A stretch of 64,000 nt of DNA from Emydura subglobosa (Eukaryota > Chordata > Testudines > Chelidae). The notes under the pieces were generated by a model. It made no database searches, was not told where the DNA came from, and saw only the letters and a program-made list of their open reading frames with translations. The stretch covers positions 1 through 64,000 of the forward strand of contig ML680097.1 of the NCBI GenBank assembly GCA_007922225.1. Direction: 5' to 3'. Numbering within the stretch: the first letter of the stretch is position 1; each line of letters starts with the position of its first letter. Positions 1 through 11,391 of the stretch are shown piece by piece. Position numbers and translations under genes: made by a program.

Positions 1-255
1 TGAAGAAGTACTTCCTTTGGTTTGTTTTAAACCGGCTGCCAAGTAATTTCATCAGGTGACCCCTGGTTCTTGTGTTTGAAAGAAGCGAATGGCATTTCCT
101 TGTTTACTCTTTCCACACCGTTCATGATTTTATAGCCTCTATCACATCCCCCTTTATTCGTCTCTTTTCCAAGGTGAAGAGTCCCAGTCTTTTTAATCTA
201 TCCTCAGACAAAAGCTGTTCCATCCCCCTCATAGTTTTTTGTTGCCCTTCTTGTG
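1..255 (-). mobile_element. CR1 LINE fragment (antisense)
   Basis: Closely parallels the CR1 3' region at 11640-11900: the 'tgaagaa(g/a)tacttcct' start, the 'aatttcat' block and the 'ttcttgtgtt' block occur in the same order. It runs off the left edge. Confidence 0.75.
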
Positions 256-421
256 CATAACTCTTTACACCAGTGTGTAACAATGTTTTTCCTGAGCATG
301 GAGCAGAGAAACGTCAGCCCCTATCCTGTTCCCAGGCATCTCTCTCATCCCAAGAGCCTCCCAGTGGCTGGGAAACCCCTTCAATGCCCTTTCCTGGATG
401 CAATCAGTGAGCCTGACTTAC

Positions 422-573
422 CTGCTCTTGTTGGTTCTCAATAATAATCAGCTGGGCACCTTGGTCCTTGCAGGCCTGCTTGGCATAGGACCAGTATTGA
501 TGCACTGTGGAGAAATAGTAGCAGTTCCCTGCGTTCAGCAGCCAGCCGGCTGGACAAATGCTGCAGGCAGAGT
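422..573 (-). CDS. CLEC4G: CLEC4G-like exon: first third of the C-type lectin domain
   Basis: 152 bp, a usual size for the first lectin-domain exon in this family. Acceptor CAG at 574-576 and donor GTAAG at 417-421, both read on the minus strand. It starts in phase 1 and encodes the N-terminal Cys pair (SACSIC), the PAGW and NCYYF core motifs, the YAKQAC helix and the start of strand 2 (AQLIII). Confidence 0.9.
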
Positions 574-3500
574 CTGTAATGCAAGGCAGGCAGAGGTCAC
601 TTAGCACTCGACTGCACAGGACAATAATACTGTCTTCCTAGTGCCCTTTACCCAATGTCCTCAAAGCACTTAGCAAAGGTGGAGAGCTGTCCTCCTCAAT
701 TTACAGAGGGGGAAACTGAGGCACAAAGAGGCACAGAAGCTCACTCGAGATCAAGCTCCCAAGGTTTCAAGCTCTCAAAGCTCTCTCCCAAGCTCTCAAA
801 TTCCCAAGCTGGGAAAAGAACCCAGGAGTCCAGATTTCCCATCTCACCTGCTCTAGCCACTTGGCCAGTGGTTTTCAACCTTCTTCATTTGCAGACCCCT
901 AAACAATTACAAATGGCGGGCAGACCCCTTTGGAAATCTTAGGCACAGTCTGCGGACCAGAGGTTGAAAGTCACTGCACTAGGCAATACCTGCGTTATAG
1001 TAACTGGGAATAAAAGCCAGGAGCCCCAGCTCCCAGGCCCTTCTCCTTTGACCACTGAATCCCAGGCCACTCCCAGAGGTGTGACTAGAACCCAGGGGGC
1101 CTGAATTCCAGTCCCCAGCTCTAACTATTAGACAAAACTGATTCCTTCACAACACAGCAGTTTATTCGGGGGAAATCCCGGCAAGCGCCCTGAACTATGT
1201 TAATCCATTATCACCTCTTGAGGGGAAAGGGAACAAGAATCCTAGCGGTGTCACGACCCAAGGTGTCACGACCCATGCCCCATTTGCTAGGGCAAACTGC
1301 CCTACACATATTAGGTATATTACAATAGTGCCCAAGTCATAGATTAGGCCACAGTTGTGCCAGGCGCTGTACAAACAGAACAGAAACATGGGCCTTGCTG
1401 TGACCAGCTAATAATCCAAGGAAGCAGAGGCTGGCACGTCTCTCACCGTTCCCCTTCTGTATAGCATCCAGAATCTTGTAGGCTTCAGCTCTGATGTCAT
1501 CTCTGTCACTTTTCGCTTTGGCCAGACCCTCAGACACTGCAAACACAACACACCGTCACGTACAGGAATAGGGCCACATCCCTTTAAACAGTGTGCGAGC
1601 CTCGAGTGGCGCTCACTGTGTTCTGTGTTTTAGAAGCTGCCAGAACCCAGCCAGAGCAGCAGGTATATGCAACGAGGCCTAGTGTGTCTGTGGGTGGGAT
1701 TTGGGGCCTGGCTGTGACACTGAAATGGGGCTCCTTTCCCAGCACAGGAGGCACTGAGCTTGTTACACGGTTGGTCTGATACGGTCATTAGGGACTGGAG
1801 AGCCGGCCGGGATCACCAGCTGAACCTGAACCTTTCACAAGGGTCAAAATCATTCAGACAAAACCCTGCCCTCTCCCTCCCCAAACCTCAGGATGAGCCG
1901 TGCCCTGCCCCCCACCACTGCCCAGCCCCTTCCCCCCTCCCCCACCAATTCCGTACCTCTGACTTCCCAGCTAGTTACACCCAGGCCTTCTTCTGTGCAG
2001 CCCTTGAATCTACCTGCCTCAACAAGTCACCATCCCCAGCTCCCCTCCCCTGTTTGCCCCAAGTCACTCTAAGGTGAAAGAAACAGCCAGATCCTGCTCT
2101 GTAGCAGCCCAGCACACGCAACTCCCTGAAGGTCAGAGGCTCTTGTACTCCCACAGTGATCCGGAATGCACTTGGGGTGAGAATCCCCACCGATGAAGGG
2201 TTAACGGCTAGAGGGCGAGGATCCCAAATCACCATGGGAACCTGGTGCTGGGATTCTCCACCCCCCTCTCTGCTTCTTTCTGCTATTCCCCCACTCCTCC
2301 GACTTCCTCTGCCTGAGCCCTGCCTCCCCCCTTCTCCTGCCCACCCCCCCACCACCACTCACCTTCCACTTTCAGCGTGGCCTGGTCTGACTGCAGCCTC
2401 TTCAGGTCTGTGGACAGCTCTGCCCCTGTGACACAAACAGAGCCCATCACACTGCTGGGAGGGACTCAGGGCTCAGCGGGAACAGGGCGGTTGCCAGGGG
2501 ACGGGGATGTTGGGTGGAGCTTGTGAGGAGGAGTGAGCTGACTGGGTGCAGGGGGCTCACACAGGAGATGCTGGGCTGTTCATCCGTGAGGGCGCTGGTA
2601 CGTACCAGTGCTGCGCATGGTGGACTGGTTGAAGTGAAGCAGCTCCAGTTGCTTTGCTGTCTTGGAGCCTGGAAGAGAGAGATTGGTGAGCTGGGAGCTA
2701 CCCCTCACCTCATCTCCTGGGGCGGGGCCGTGGTCCCTACAGAGCGGGTCTGCCAAGTACTGGCATCTCCCGGGGCTGGTTTCCTTCCTAGGAAGAGGCT
2801 GCAAGGGTGGATTTGCTTTTGCCCCCGTGTCATGATGGTCCATGAGGCGCTGAGATGCAGAGCGACTTGCCCCAGGCCAGGCAGTGAGAGAAGATTAGAA
2901 CTTGGGGCCCCTTGACTCCCTGCCTTGTGTTCATTCCTTCAGACCCCACAACCAGCTGCCAGCCCTGCCTGGGGAGAGCTAGTGAACGAGTTCAGGTAGG
3001 GTCCATCCAGACTAGGGAAATTTGTACTAGTGCCACTAAGGCAAGTGCAAATCCCTCGTGCAGACACATGGCACGAGGCTCGCACGGGTTACCAGGGTCA
3101 GGCCCACTGATGAGAGTCCTACTTTGTACCATCCCAGCGTGTCTACAGTAGTGGTTTGCATCGTCATTTACCCATCAGGACAAGATCTTTGCAGAACTTG
3201 TCCTTTCTCTATCACCTGGAATCACGTCTCTTCCTACAAGCTCCATGCCGGCTCGACCACCAGAGATGGGCTGGTTGTAGGAACTCTGGGTGGGATTCTC
3301 TGGCCTGTGCTATGCAGGAGGTCCCCTTCTGGCCTTAACATCTATGAGGGACAATGGGGCCAATTTCCCTAATGCAGACAGTACTTTAGCTAGTTAGACA
3401 TAGCCTCATCCACTGAAGACAATGGAAGCCTTTCAATTGGTTCAGTAGGCTTTGGCTCAAACCGTTAGTTAATAGGAGCACAACAGAAAAGATGGAAGCT

Positions 3501-6500
3501 TTGGCACCTCTTGTTTCTCTCTGCCTGTCTGTCTGTCTGCACCTTTCATCCCATGTCTCACACTTAGAATGGAAGCTCTTTGGGGCAGGAACTGGCTTTT
3601 TGTGATGTGTTTGTACAGCACCTATAACAGCAGGGTCCTGGTCCATGAGTGGGCTCCTGGATGCTACCATAATACACCTAATAGATAAGAGCGTTAGGCT
3701 GGAGGGTGCTAACAGCACCCACCTTCAGGTCAGTCTGGGATCCAGGGACATTCACAGCCCGTTCGAGCCAATGGGCACCAAGTGCCCACATTCAGACACA
3801 ACCAGAGGAGCAATCAAGTTCCCTTATGTAATGAAACAGCTGCAGACAATGGCGGTGACCACCCCAGGCACCAGGCAGGAAAGAGCCGTGTGGGCTCAGG
3901 AAGTCCCTGGTTGCAGACCCAGGCGCTGGGAGTAACCTGTGCGTGAGGGCAGCTGAAGGAGATGTGAACAGGACCCTGGAAGGAAGCAGAGATGGTGTTT
4001 CTTGAGCACAATGCCCGCTGGAGAGGCAGATGGGGGATTTCCAAGAGAGGGAACAGCCTGTGGATTTTTGTTCCTCTGTGTTCATGACAGATGTTGTACC
4101 TAAATCTCACTGAGAATAGACCTGCCTGGGAGCAGCAATTGCTTCCCCTCCTCCCCCTAGGACTAAACCTGGCAATGCCTCAAATTTTGGTTTCTGCCCA
4201 AGGGGCAACAGTAACACCAATACATGGACACTCAGGAATAAGCTGGATTGTTACCGTTGCCTTTCAGGATGGATTGACCAGTCCGCATCTGCTCCAGCTC
4301 CTTGGACATCTCTGAGTCTAGAAAGAAGGACAGACACCAGTGTTATATGGTTTTCAGGGGGTGCAACAGAGTGGCATCCACCACTCGCAAGCACCCCCTG
4401 AACCAGTGTGTGCCTGCACTCTCTTAGTCTGTGGTGACCCCTGTCAGTGTTGTCTCAGGTGGGTTTTCAACAACTCAGCCCTCCAATCGAGTCTCTCATA
4501 TGGACTGTATGTGAAATAAACTAGACCCCTTCTGGGATACACAGTCTAACATGGGCCTATTCCAGTACCCCTCCATTAGTATCTCTGTACCTGTCCCTGG
4601 GCTCAGTCTTTAAATAGTCCTAGCACTGGTATGGGGCCATACCCCACAGGCTTCCTCCCTGTTTTTGCCCGCTCTGGGCCTTTCTGGTCCCAGCTCTTCA
4701 TCTGGGCCACTAAACCACCTGCCTCCCTCCAAGGGTATTTCACAGTTCACTACTCCAGGTCTCAGCCCAGGGACCCTATGAATAGCAGCCATGTGCCACT
4801 GTGTCCCTTTAAATAGTCACTATGCTGCTACCAGTCACTGGGCCACTTCCCCACAGCACCTTCCTGAACACTTCTTCTTTGCCATAGGACCGAAATCTTT
4901 TGCTCAGCCAGCTTTCACCCCCCCTCTAGCTCCAGGTAGCAACTGACTGACTCTAAGGACCCTGCAGCTTCTTTTATATGGCCCTCCTGGGCCCTGATTG
5001 GCTGCTCCCTGCGGCCTCTCTGATTGGCTTCTTTCCCCCACAGCCACTCTCAGCTGCTTGGAGGACTTCTCTACTGCTCCTTTCTGGGACAGGGTGTAGT
5101 AGGACCCTGAGGCCTCCAGCTGGGGGCATCTGGGCCTCATACACCCTGTCACAGGAGTAAATTTTTAATTTGGATTCACAGCGTAGAGAGAAATGTTGCA
5201 TTTCTACTTTCCAACTTCCCCCTGCTGACTTGTGACTGGTGGAGATAATCTCCGAGTGCGGGATCCACAAAGGGGTTTAGATGTTACAAGGCTGAACATC
5301 ACAGGGCCTAGAAAGTCCCAGGAACACCACTGTGATCCACAAAGCACAGTTATGTACCCAGGCTCCTATATGATGAATGGAGAGAGACGCATCAGAGAGT
5401 GCATTCCAGAAAACCAGCACGCTCAGTGGGGAGCTGCATAAGCTAGCCAATGGAAGACACTTATGAGCCCCTTTCTCAGAGCTAGGTGCCCTAGTCCAGG
5501 CTGCAGGAATGGGAAGTATCTAGCTCGCTAGTGATCCATGAACAGGAACCCCGCTCCTGGCTTGGGTGCCTACATAGTGTCTTGCAGGAATGAGTCAGGT
5601 GCCTGCCTCATTCTACACAATATGCAGGGGAGGAGGTAGGGCTGCTCACCTTATAACTTTTAGCCCAATGATTAGAGCTCTCGCCTGGGAGGTGGGAAAT
5701 CCAGATTCAATTCCCTCCTCCCTGGCAGAGAGGGAGAACGGATTTGAACAGGGGCATCTCCTGGATCATGCACCTTGGGCAAGATAGATGATCAAATGCC
5801 TGTCTTCCTCTGCTTCATGAATGACCCTGGGGCTTAGGTGAGAGACAGGTGTCTGGAAGCCTAGAGGGAGGCAGGGGAATTCCCAGGGAATTACAGACCT
5901 GTTATCTTAACGTCTGACCCAGAAAGATAATGGAGCAAATAATTACTCAATCAATTTGCAAATATCTAGAAGATAATAAGGTAATAAGTAACAGTCAGCA
6001 TGGATTTGTCAAGAACAAATCATGTCAAATCAACCTGATAGCTTTGTTTGACAGGGTAACAAGTCTTATGGCTGGGGGGAAGCGGTGGATGTGGTATACC
6101 TTGACTTTAGTAAGGCTTTTGATACTGTCCCGCATGATCTTCTCATAAACAAACTAAGGAAATACAACCTAGATGGAGCTACTATAAAGTGGGTGCAAAA
6201 CTGGTTGGAAATCCGTTCCCAGAGAGTAGTTATCAATGGTTCACAGTCAAGCTGGAAGGGCAGAATGAGTGGGGTCCCGCAGAGATCAGTTCTGGATCCG
6301 GTTCTGTTCAATATTTTCATCAATGATTTAGATAATGGCATAGAGAGCACACTTCTTAAGTTTGCGGACAATACCAGGCTGGGAGGGGTTGCAAGTGCTT
6401 TGGAGGATAGGATTATAATTCAGAATGATCTGGACAAACTGGAGAATTGGTCTGAGGTAGACAGGGTGAAATTCAATAAGGACAAATGCAGAGTGCTCCA

Positions 6501-8332
6501 CTTCAGAAGGAACAATCAGTTGCATGCGTACACAATGGGAAATGACTGCCTAGGAAGGAGTACGGTGGAAAGGGATCTGGGGGTCACAGTGGATCACAAG
6601 TTAAATATGAGTCAACCATGTAATGCTGTTGCAAAAAAACCTAACATGATTCTGGGCTGTATTAGCAGGCGTGTTGAAAGTAAGACACAAATAGTAATTC
6701 TTCCGCTCTATTCCGCACTGATTAGGCCTCAGCTGGAGGATTGTGTCCAGGTCTGGGCACCACATTTCAGGAAAGATGTGGACAAATTGGAGAAAATCCA
6801 GAGAAGAGCAACAAAAATGATTCAAGGTCTAGAAAACATGATCTGTGAGGCAAGACTGAAAGAACTGGGTTTGTTTAGCCTGGAGAAGAGAAGACTGAGA
6901 GGGGACATGATAACAGCTTCCAAATACATAAAAGGTTGTTACAAGGAGGAGGGAGAAAAATTGCTCTTCTTAACCTCTGAGGACAGGACAAGAAGCAATG
7001 GGCTTAAACTTCAGCGAGGGAGGTTTAGGTTGGACATCAGGAAAAACTTCCTGCCTGTCAGGGTGGTTAATCACTGGGATCAATTGCCTAAGTGGGTTGT
7101 GGAATCTCCATCATTGGAGATTTTTAAAAGCAGGTTAGACAAACACCTGTCAGGGATGGTCTAGATATTACTTAGTCCTGCCATGAGCACAGCTGTCTGG
7201 ACTAGATAACCTCTCGAGGTCCCTTCCAGCCCTATGGTTCTATGCCTAAAGGCAAAAACTTAGGTGCCAAGTGAGTTTAGGCGCCTACAGCGCTCAGCAA
7301 GAGTTCTGTGGATTGCAGTGGGAGACTTAGGTGCCTAAATCGGGGTTTTGGTGTCTAATCAGCTTTGTGGATTCCACCTAGAGTCCCTCTGAATGACCTT
7401 TGCCCTTGCTTTGAATGACCTCTGCCCTTGCTTTGAATGACCTCTGCCCTTGCACAATCTGGCCAATCACAGATGTTTTAAAAAATCACAAGATTGGCTT
7501 AAAAATCATGAGATTTGTGAAAAATAATAGATTTTCGTTTCCTTTTCTTTGCCTCCTGGTTTCTAAGCCATTATGCCACTTTCTCAAGCTTTTCTCTTCA
7601 ACTAGAAACCGCCTCAGTATTTTTAAATGAAAGCTCAGAGTCTCACCTAATCACATGACTCCTGGAGCTGGGGCTTGAATTCATACACAACTTAGAGTTG
7701 GCAATACTGTGTGTAATGGCACCCGCCAAGGCTCCTCAGCAGGATGCGAATCCCTGCCCTCTACAACAAAGACCTCTTGAGCTAAAGGAGCAACTCTGTT
7801 AGCTGGCAGGAGTAGTTAGGCCGTAATCCTGTGTGGAGCAGCTGCTAGAGGGGCCCCAACACACACTACACTCACTTACTGCACATGGGAATACATGCAA
7901 GAATCAAACACCAGCGTGTCCCTGCTCACAATGTGGGCCTTGGGAAGGGGCCCCACAGCTGTGAAATGGAGAGCAGGTGGCCTGACTTACAATTCGCAGC
8001 ACTACGGCATGGCGTGGGGGACTATACCCCTTTCCATACAGCATCTGATGCTGCCCATTGACAGAGAGAGGGGACTGGGCTGGCAGGGACCGATGGCCTG
8101 AAATCCTGGCCTTGCTGAAGCCAATGAGAGTTTGGCCATTGACTAAATGGCATTAGGATTTCACCCCCCATCTTTTCCACCAGGCCCATTCTTATGGGAT
8201 ACTCACACTTTGCGGTCACCACGGAGAGGAGGACGGCCCACAACACGAACGACACGGCGTGCACGGCATAGAGGGTTAATACGGACTTTGTCTCCCCATT
8301 CTGGCCCCTAGCAACATGCTCCAAGGAATTCC
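422..8332 (-). CDS. CLEC4G: C-type lectin, CLEC4G (LSECtin)-like, partial gene (6 exons seen)
   Basis: Type II membrane C-type lectin, transcribed right to left. Seen: a transmembrane exon (8207-8332), three 63-bp neck exons (4255-4317, 2606-2668, 2363-2425), a 90-bp neck exon (1447-1536) and the first lectin-domain exon (422-573). Each has AG/GT borders and every junction is phase 1, so the frame runs through without a stop. The VLWAV core of the membrane helix, the GLA-x-A then R-D-x-R-x-E pattern of the last neck exon, and the short N-S/A-C-x-x-CP-x-x-WL entry to the lectin domain fit CLEC4G better than CD209 or FCER2, which are the alternatives. The family binds glycans at the surface of sinusoidal endothelium and myeloid cells. 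The exons carrying the Ca2+/sugar site are beyond the left edge, so binding residues cannot be judged. The cytoplasmic first exon was not identified. Confidence 0.8.
700..835 (-). repeat. MIR-like SINE fragment (antisense)
   Basis: The order 'gggaaactgaggcacaaagagg ... gaacccaggagtcc' is the reverse-strand MIR core. The same block recurs near 17.1, 35.4, 38.9, 41.5, 45.6 and 63.0 kb. Confidence 0.55.
866..976. mobile_element. hAT-type MITE, 111 bp
   Basis: Ends are inverted (CAGTGGTTTTCAACC... and ...GGTTGAAAGTCACTG). It is flanked by 8-bp direct repeats, CACTTGGC at 858-865 and CACTAGGC at 977-984, with one mismatch. An 8-bp target duplication is typical of hAT elements. Confidence 0.75.
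1447..1536 (-). CDS. CLEC4G: CLEC4G-like exon: last neck segment
   Basis: 90 bp, phase 1 at both ends, acceptor TTTGCAG and donor GTGAGA. It encodes about 30 charged, helical residues (GLAKAKSDRDDIRAEAY...) with heptad-like spacing, and leads straight into the lectin domain. Confidence 0.85.
2363..2425 (-). CDS. CLEC4G: CLEC4G-like exon: 21-residue neck repeat 3
   Basis: 63 bp, phase 1-1, acceptor CACAG and donor GTGAGT. Coiled-coil type sequence (AELSTDLKRLQSDQATLKVE). Same length and phase as the two upstream neck exons, consistent with exon duplication. Confidence 0.85.
2606..2668 (-). CDS. CLEC4G: CLEC4G-like exon: 21-residue neck repeat 2
   Basis: 63 bp, phase 1-1, acceptor TTCCAG and donor GTACGT. 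Helical neck segment (KTAKQLELLHFNQSTMRS) with one N-glycosylation sequon, NQS. Confidence 0.85.
3555..3690 (+). repeat. L2/MIR-type 3' end fragment
   Basis: 'ggaagctctttggggcaggaac ... tgtttgtacagcacc' is the shared 3' end of L2-like LINEs and their SINEs. The same block appears at 28200-28310. Confidence 0.5.
4255..4317 (-). CDS. CLEC4G: CLEC4G-like exon: 21-residue neck repeat 1
   Basis: 63 bp, phase 1-1, acceptor TTCTAG and donor GTAACA. Its first codon completes the membrane exon to read ...AKYSEMSKELEQ. The EMSKEL block also occurs in MCEMP1, a relative near CLEC4G in mammals. Confidence 0.85.
5262..7375. mobile_element. TIR DNA element, interrupted by a CR1
   Basis: The left end GATCCACAAAG (5262-5272) is inverted at the right end as CTTTGTGGATTCC (7363-7375). 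Unique parts are 5262-5884 and 7245-7375; a CR1 copy fills the rest. The superfamily was not determined. A tRNA-like stretch near 5665-5720 is part of the repeat and not a tRNA gene. Confidence 0.5.
5885..7244 (+). mobile_element. CR1 LINE, 5'-truncated, RT open for 359 codons
   Basis: Encodes the C-terminal half of the CR1 reverse transcriptase, open from 6085 to 7164. It has YLDFSKAFDTV, the LFNIFINDLDNGI block and a thumb region. The catalytic FADD reads FADN, so it is inactive. The 3' end is the CR1 tail 'gaggtcccttccagcc...ttctatg' at 7244. The 5' part of the element is absent, as in most CR1 copies. Confidence 0.9.
7391..7455 (+). repeat. Short tandem repeat, unit about 25 bp, 2.5 copies
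   Basis: 'tgaatgacctctgcccttgcttt' is repeated directly with one base change between copies. Confidence 0.75.
8207..8332 (-). CDS. CLEC4G: CLEC4G-like exon: transmembrane segment
   Basis: 126 bp, acceptor TTCCAG and donor GTGAGT, phase 1-1. A short polar cytoplasmic stretch ending ETKS is followed by about 22 hydrophobic residues containing AVSFVLWAVLLSVV, then K. This is the signal anchor of a type II membrane protein. The upstream exon must end in phase 1; I could not place it with confidence. Confidence 0.85.
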
Positions 8333-8878
8333 CTGGAAGGCAGCAGCAGAGACAGCTTAGGTTAGAGCGTGGTCCCTACCCTACAGAGAACCAGTGCTGG
8401 GGGGAAGGAGGAGAGCTCGGAGCCGCACGGGGGAAGGCACTAGAGGAATTCAGAATTCACTATTATTATAATTCTTGAACAAATAGTGATGGACGTGCCT
8501 CTGGTGCCAGGAATCTCTGTGCAGCACGGGGCATGTAGGGGAATTCCCACCAAGAGGCTGGGAAACCAAGTTAGAATGTTGATGTCCATCCATCCATCCA
8601 TGCAGGTTTCGGCTGAGCCTAAGGCCCCAGCAGTAAGAGAACCCCATTTCCTGGGCATCCCCTCTGTTTTCCCAAGGATCCTTTGAGGAGCGGGGCCGTG
8701 AGAGTCACGTGATGCTGTGATGATTCTCTGGTGTTTCAGCCCTCCACCCCTGCCCTTTTCCTATCTCTGCAGGATACAGCTCCACGGCTGGGACCCCTGC
8801 TTACATACTCCCCCTCCCCCCCCATCCTCTGTTCAATCTGTGCTCCCCTCTTGTTGGTTGCCCCTCCCTGTCCCCAGC

Positions 8879-9003
8879 CTAGGGTGACCAGATAGCAAAT
8901 GTGAAAAATCGGGACAGGGGTGGAGGGTAATAGGTTCCTATAGAAGAAAAAACCCCGAATATCGGAACTGTCTTTATAAAATCAGGACCTCTGATCACCC
9001 TAG
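8879..9003. mobile_element. Short palindromic-ended MITE, 125 bp
   Basis: Starts CTAGGGTGACCAGAT and ends GATCACCCTAG, which are imperfect terminal inverted repeats. Confidence 0.6.
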
Positions 9004-9665
9004 CCCAGTCCTGGCCTCCCCTCCTGGTGCGCTACATTCCCCCATGCACTGTCCCCCTCCATTCCTCCCTATCTTGCTGCAGACTTGTGTTCCAAGAAGC
9101 CTCCCCAATGAAAAGGCTGCCCCCGGCTGTATGCTGCTCTGTCCCCTCCACTGTCGCCTCCTCCAGACAGGGCCCAGCCATTGGTTCAGAGCATTTCTCC
9201 TTGCACAGTGCCCCACACTCACCAGCCAGACCTCCCTTCCCCCCATAATCCCAGCCCACTGTGCTGCTGTCAGCAGGAGGGCTGGGGAGGGAAAAGAAAC
9301 AGCTGTATCTCCAAGCCCCGCATCTCACATCAGCCTCCCCCTCTCCCCCCCTCACACACACACACATCCCCCTTCCCTTCCCAGGAATGAAAATAAAAAA
9401 GAGGAAGAAAAGAAGTACAAATCTGCTGTAAGTGCAGAACTGTAAGTTCCTATTGCACAACCAGGGGCATCCCGCCTGACCAGCAGGATTCTGGATCTGA
9501 AATGTTCTCTATCGCTTCCACCACTGGGCCTGGGACGGACATCGGGGCCCAGGCTCCTCATCGCACAATCTGAAATTGTGTGTAACAGGCTCCACTGCCC
9601 GGCAACTCGCGCACCGTTGACACTAGTCCTGAGTGCAGTATGGGTGCAAAATCTATTTATCTATT

Positions 9666-10403
9666 CATAGAATCAGAGAATCACAGAAGATTAGAGTTGG
9701 AAGGGACCTCAAGAGGTCGTCTAGTCCAACCCCCTGCTCAGAGCAGGACTAACCTCAGCTAAATCATCCCAGCCAGGCTTTGTCAAGCTGCACCTTAAAA
9801 ACCTCTAAAGATGGAGATTCCACCACCTCCCTAGGTAACCCATTCCAGTGCTTCACCACCCTCCGAGGGAAAAACTTTTTCCTAATGGCCAACCTAGACC
9901 TTCCCCACTGCAACTTGAGACCATTGCTCCTTGTTCTGTCATCTACTACCACTGAGAACAGCCTAGCTCTATCCTCCCTGGAATCCTTTTTCAGGTAGTT
10001 AAAGGCTGCTGTCAAATCCCCCCTCACTCTTCTCATCTGCAGACTAAACAAGCCTAGTTCCCTCAGCCTCTCCTCATAAGTCTTGTGCTCCAGCCCCCTA
10101 ACAATATTTGTTGCCCTCCTCTGGACTCTCTCCAACTTCTCCACATCCTTTTTGTAGTGGGGGGTCCAAAACTGGACACAATACTCCAAATGCGGCCTCA
10201 CCAATGCTGAACAGAGGGGAATAATCACTTCCCTCGATCTGCTGGCAATGCTCCTCCTAATGCAGCGCAATATGCTATTAGCCTTCTTGACAACCAGCGC
10301 ACACTGCTGACTCATATCCAGCTTTTTATCCACTGTAACCCCCAGGTCCTTTTCTGCAGAACTGCTGCCTAGCTCGTCGGTCCCCAGTCTGTAGCTGTGC
10401 ATT
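9666..10403 (-). mobile_element. CR1 LINE, 5'-truncated (antisense)
   Basis: Minus-strand frame 10402-9764 encodes about 212 residues of the CR1 C-terminal region (RDLGVTVD-like block, then the VERVQRRAT block). The 3' tail 'catagaatcagagaatc' lies at 9666. The reading frame is intact for its length. Confidence 0.88.
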
Positions 10404-10475
10404 CAATCCCATAAACACCATCACCAGCCTTTCTATCTATCTACCCTCATACAGCACCCCTCCATCCCCATACAC

Positions 10476-10510
10476 CCACTCTCTCTCTCTCTCTCTCGCT
10501 CCCTCTCCTT
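10476..10510. repeat. CT-rich simple repeat
   Basis: Run of (CT)n with one interruption. Confidence 0.8.
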
Positions 10511-11228
10511 TTAAACCCCTCACTGCCAGAGTATCCAAGTGCCAGACAAACGCTGGACAAAACGCTGCTGAGTCAAGCCTGGAATTCTCGGCCGGGCTCT
10601 ATCCAGCCCCTCCTCCACCTTCCACAGCAGAGACCTGCCTTCAGGTCCGACTGTGCAGCTCCAGAAGCAGGGCCCGAGCCTGCATACCTCGCTGACACCA
10701 CACCCCATCGGCTTCCCTGGGGTGTGAGGTCTTCAGGGTCAGGGCCTATGGCTAAGGAGTGAGCCGATTAGTAGGAAATGATCGCGCATTCTCCCACGAA
10801 TGCAGCCCGGGGGTTACCTGCTCTCCCAGATGTCATTTCTGCTTCCTGTTCCTTGAGTGGTTCTTGGTCTAACTCTTCACACTTTCTGTAGATGCTGCCC
10901 GAAGCCATTTCTCTCAGCCTCGCCCCACCTCAACTGCTCCGACGGTTTTATGCCAGCTGAGACTCTGCGCAGCTTTCCTGGAGGAGGAAACGCATGTACC
11001 AGTCACCCTTCCTCTCTTCAGAGCTGCAGAGATCTGTGTCCCTTTCACTTCTCTCTCAGCTGCTGAGCACCCTCATACAATCAGTGTCCCTGGCGCGTCT
11101 GAAAAATAATAGCTCCACACACCCAGTGGGACATCGGGAAGGAGGGGATATTGAATTCCTTCAGAGGGAAAGTTCAACCTCTGCCCAATGAGCTGCTTGT
11201 ACTCAAGATCCCTGCTGCTATTAGAAAT

Positions 11229-11391
11229 CAGTCTATCCATCCATCCAGCATCCACACATATCTATCCCCATATACACCCATCCATCCTCATACACATCCA
11301 TCCGCCCATCCATCCCCAGTCACAACTACCCATCCATCCATCCACCATACACACACACATCCATTCCCAGACACATCCACCCATAAGAACA
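11229..11391. repeat. (CATC)n-rich low-complexity tract
   Basis: Dense CATC/CCAT/ACAC units. The adjacent CR1 begins at its right border. Confidence 0.8.

Noticed and set aside
5664..5725. tRNA-like block ('agcccaatgattagagctctcgcctgggaggtgggaaatcc...ttcaattccc')
   Set aside because: A- and B-box-like words are present but no cloverleaf or acceptor stem forms. It belongs to the TIR-type repeat.
8581..8605. CRISPR-like or tandem array (CATC repeats, also 11229-11391)
   Set aside because: These are simple repeats without unique spacers, in a vertebrate genome.
9032..9460. Opposed frames of 133-142 codons
   Set aside because: Low-complexity C/T-rich and A-rich DNA gives open frames by composition. 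No motif or splice support.
10688..10708. Possible first exon of the lectin gene (ATGGGGTGTGGTGTCAGCGAG then GTATGC, minus strand)
   Set aside because: It ends in phase 0, whereas the transmembrane exon needs a phase 1 partner.
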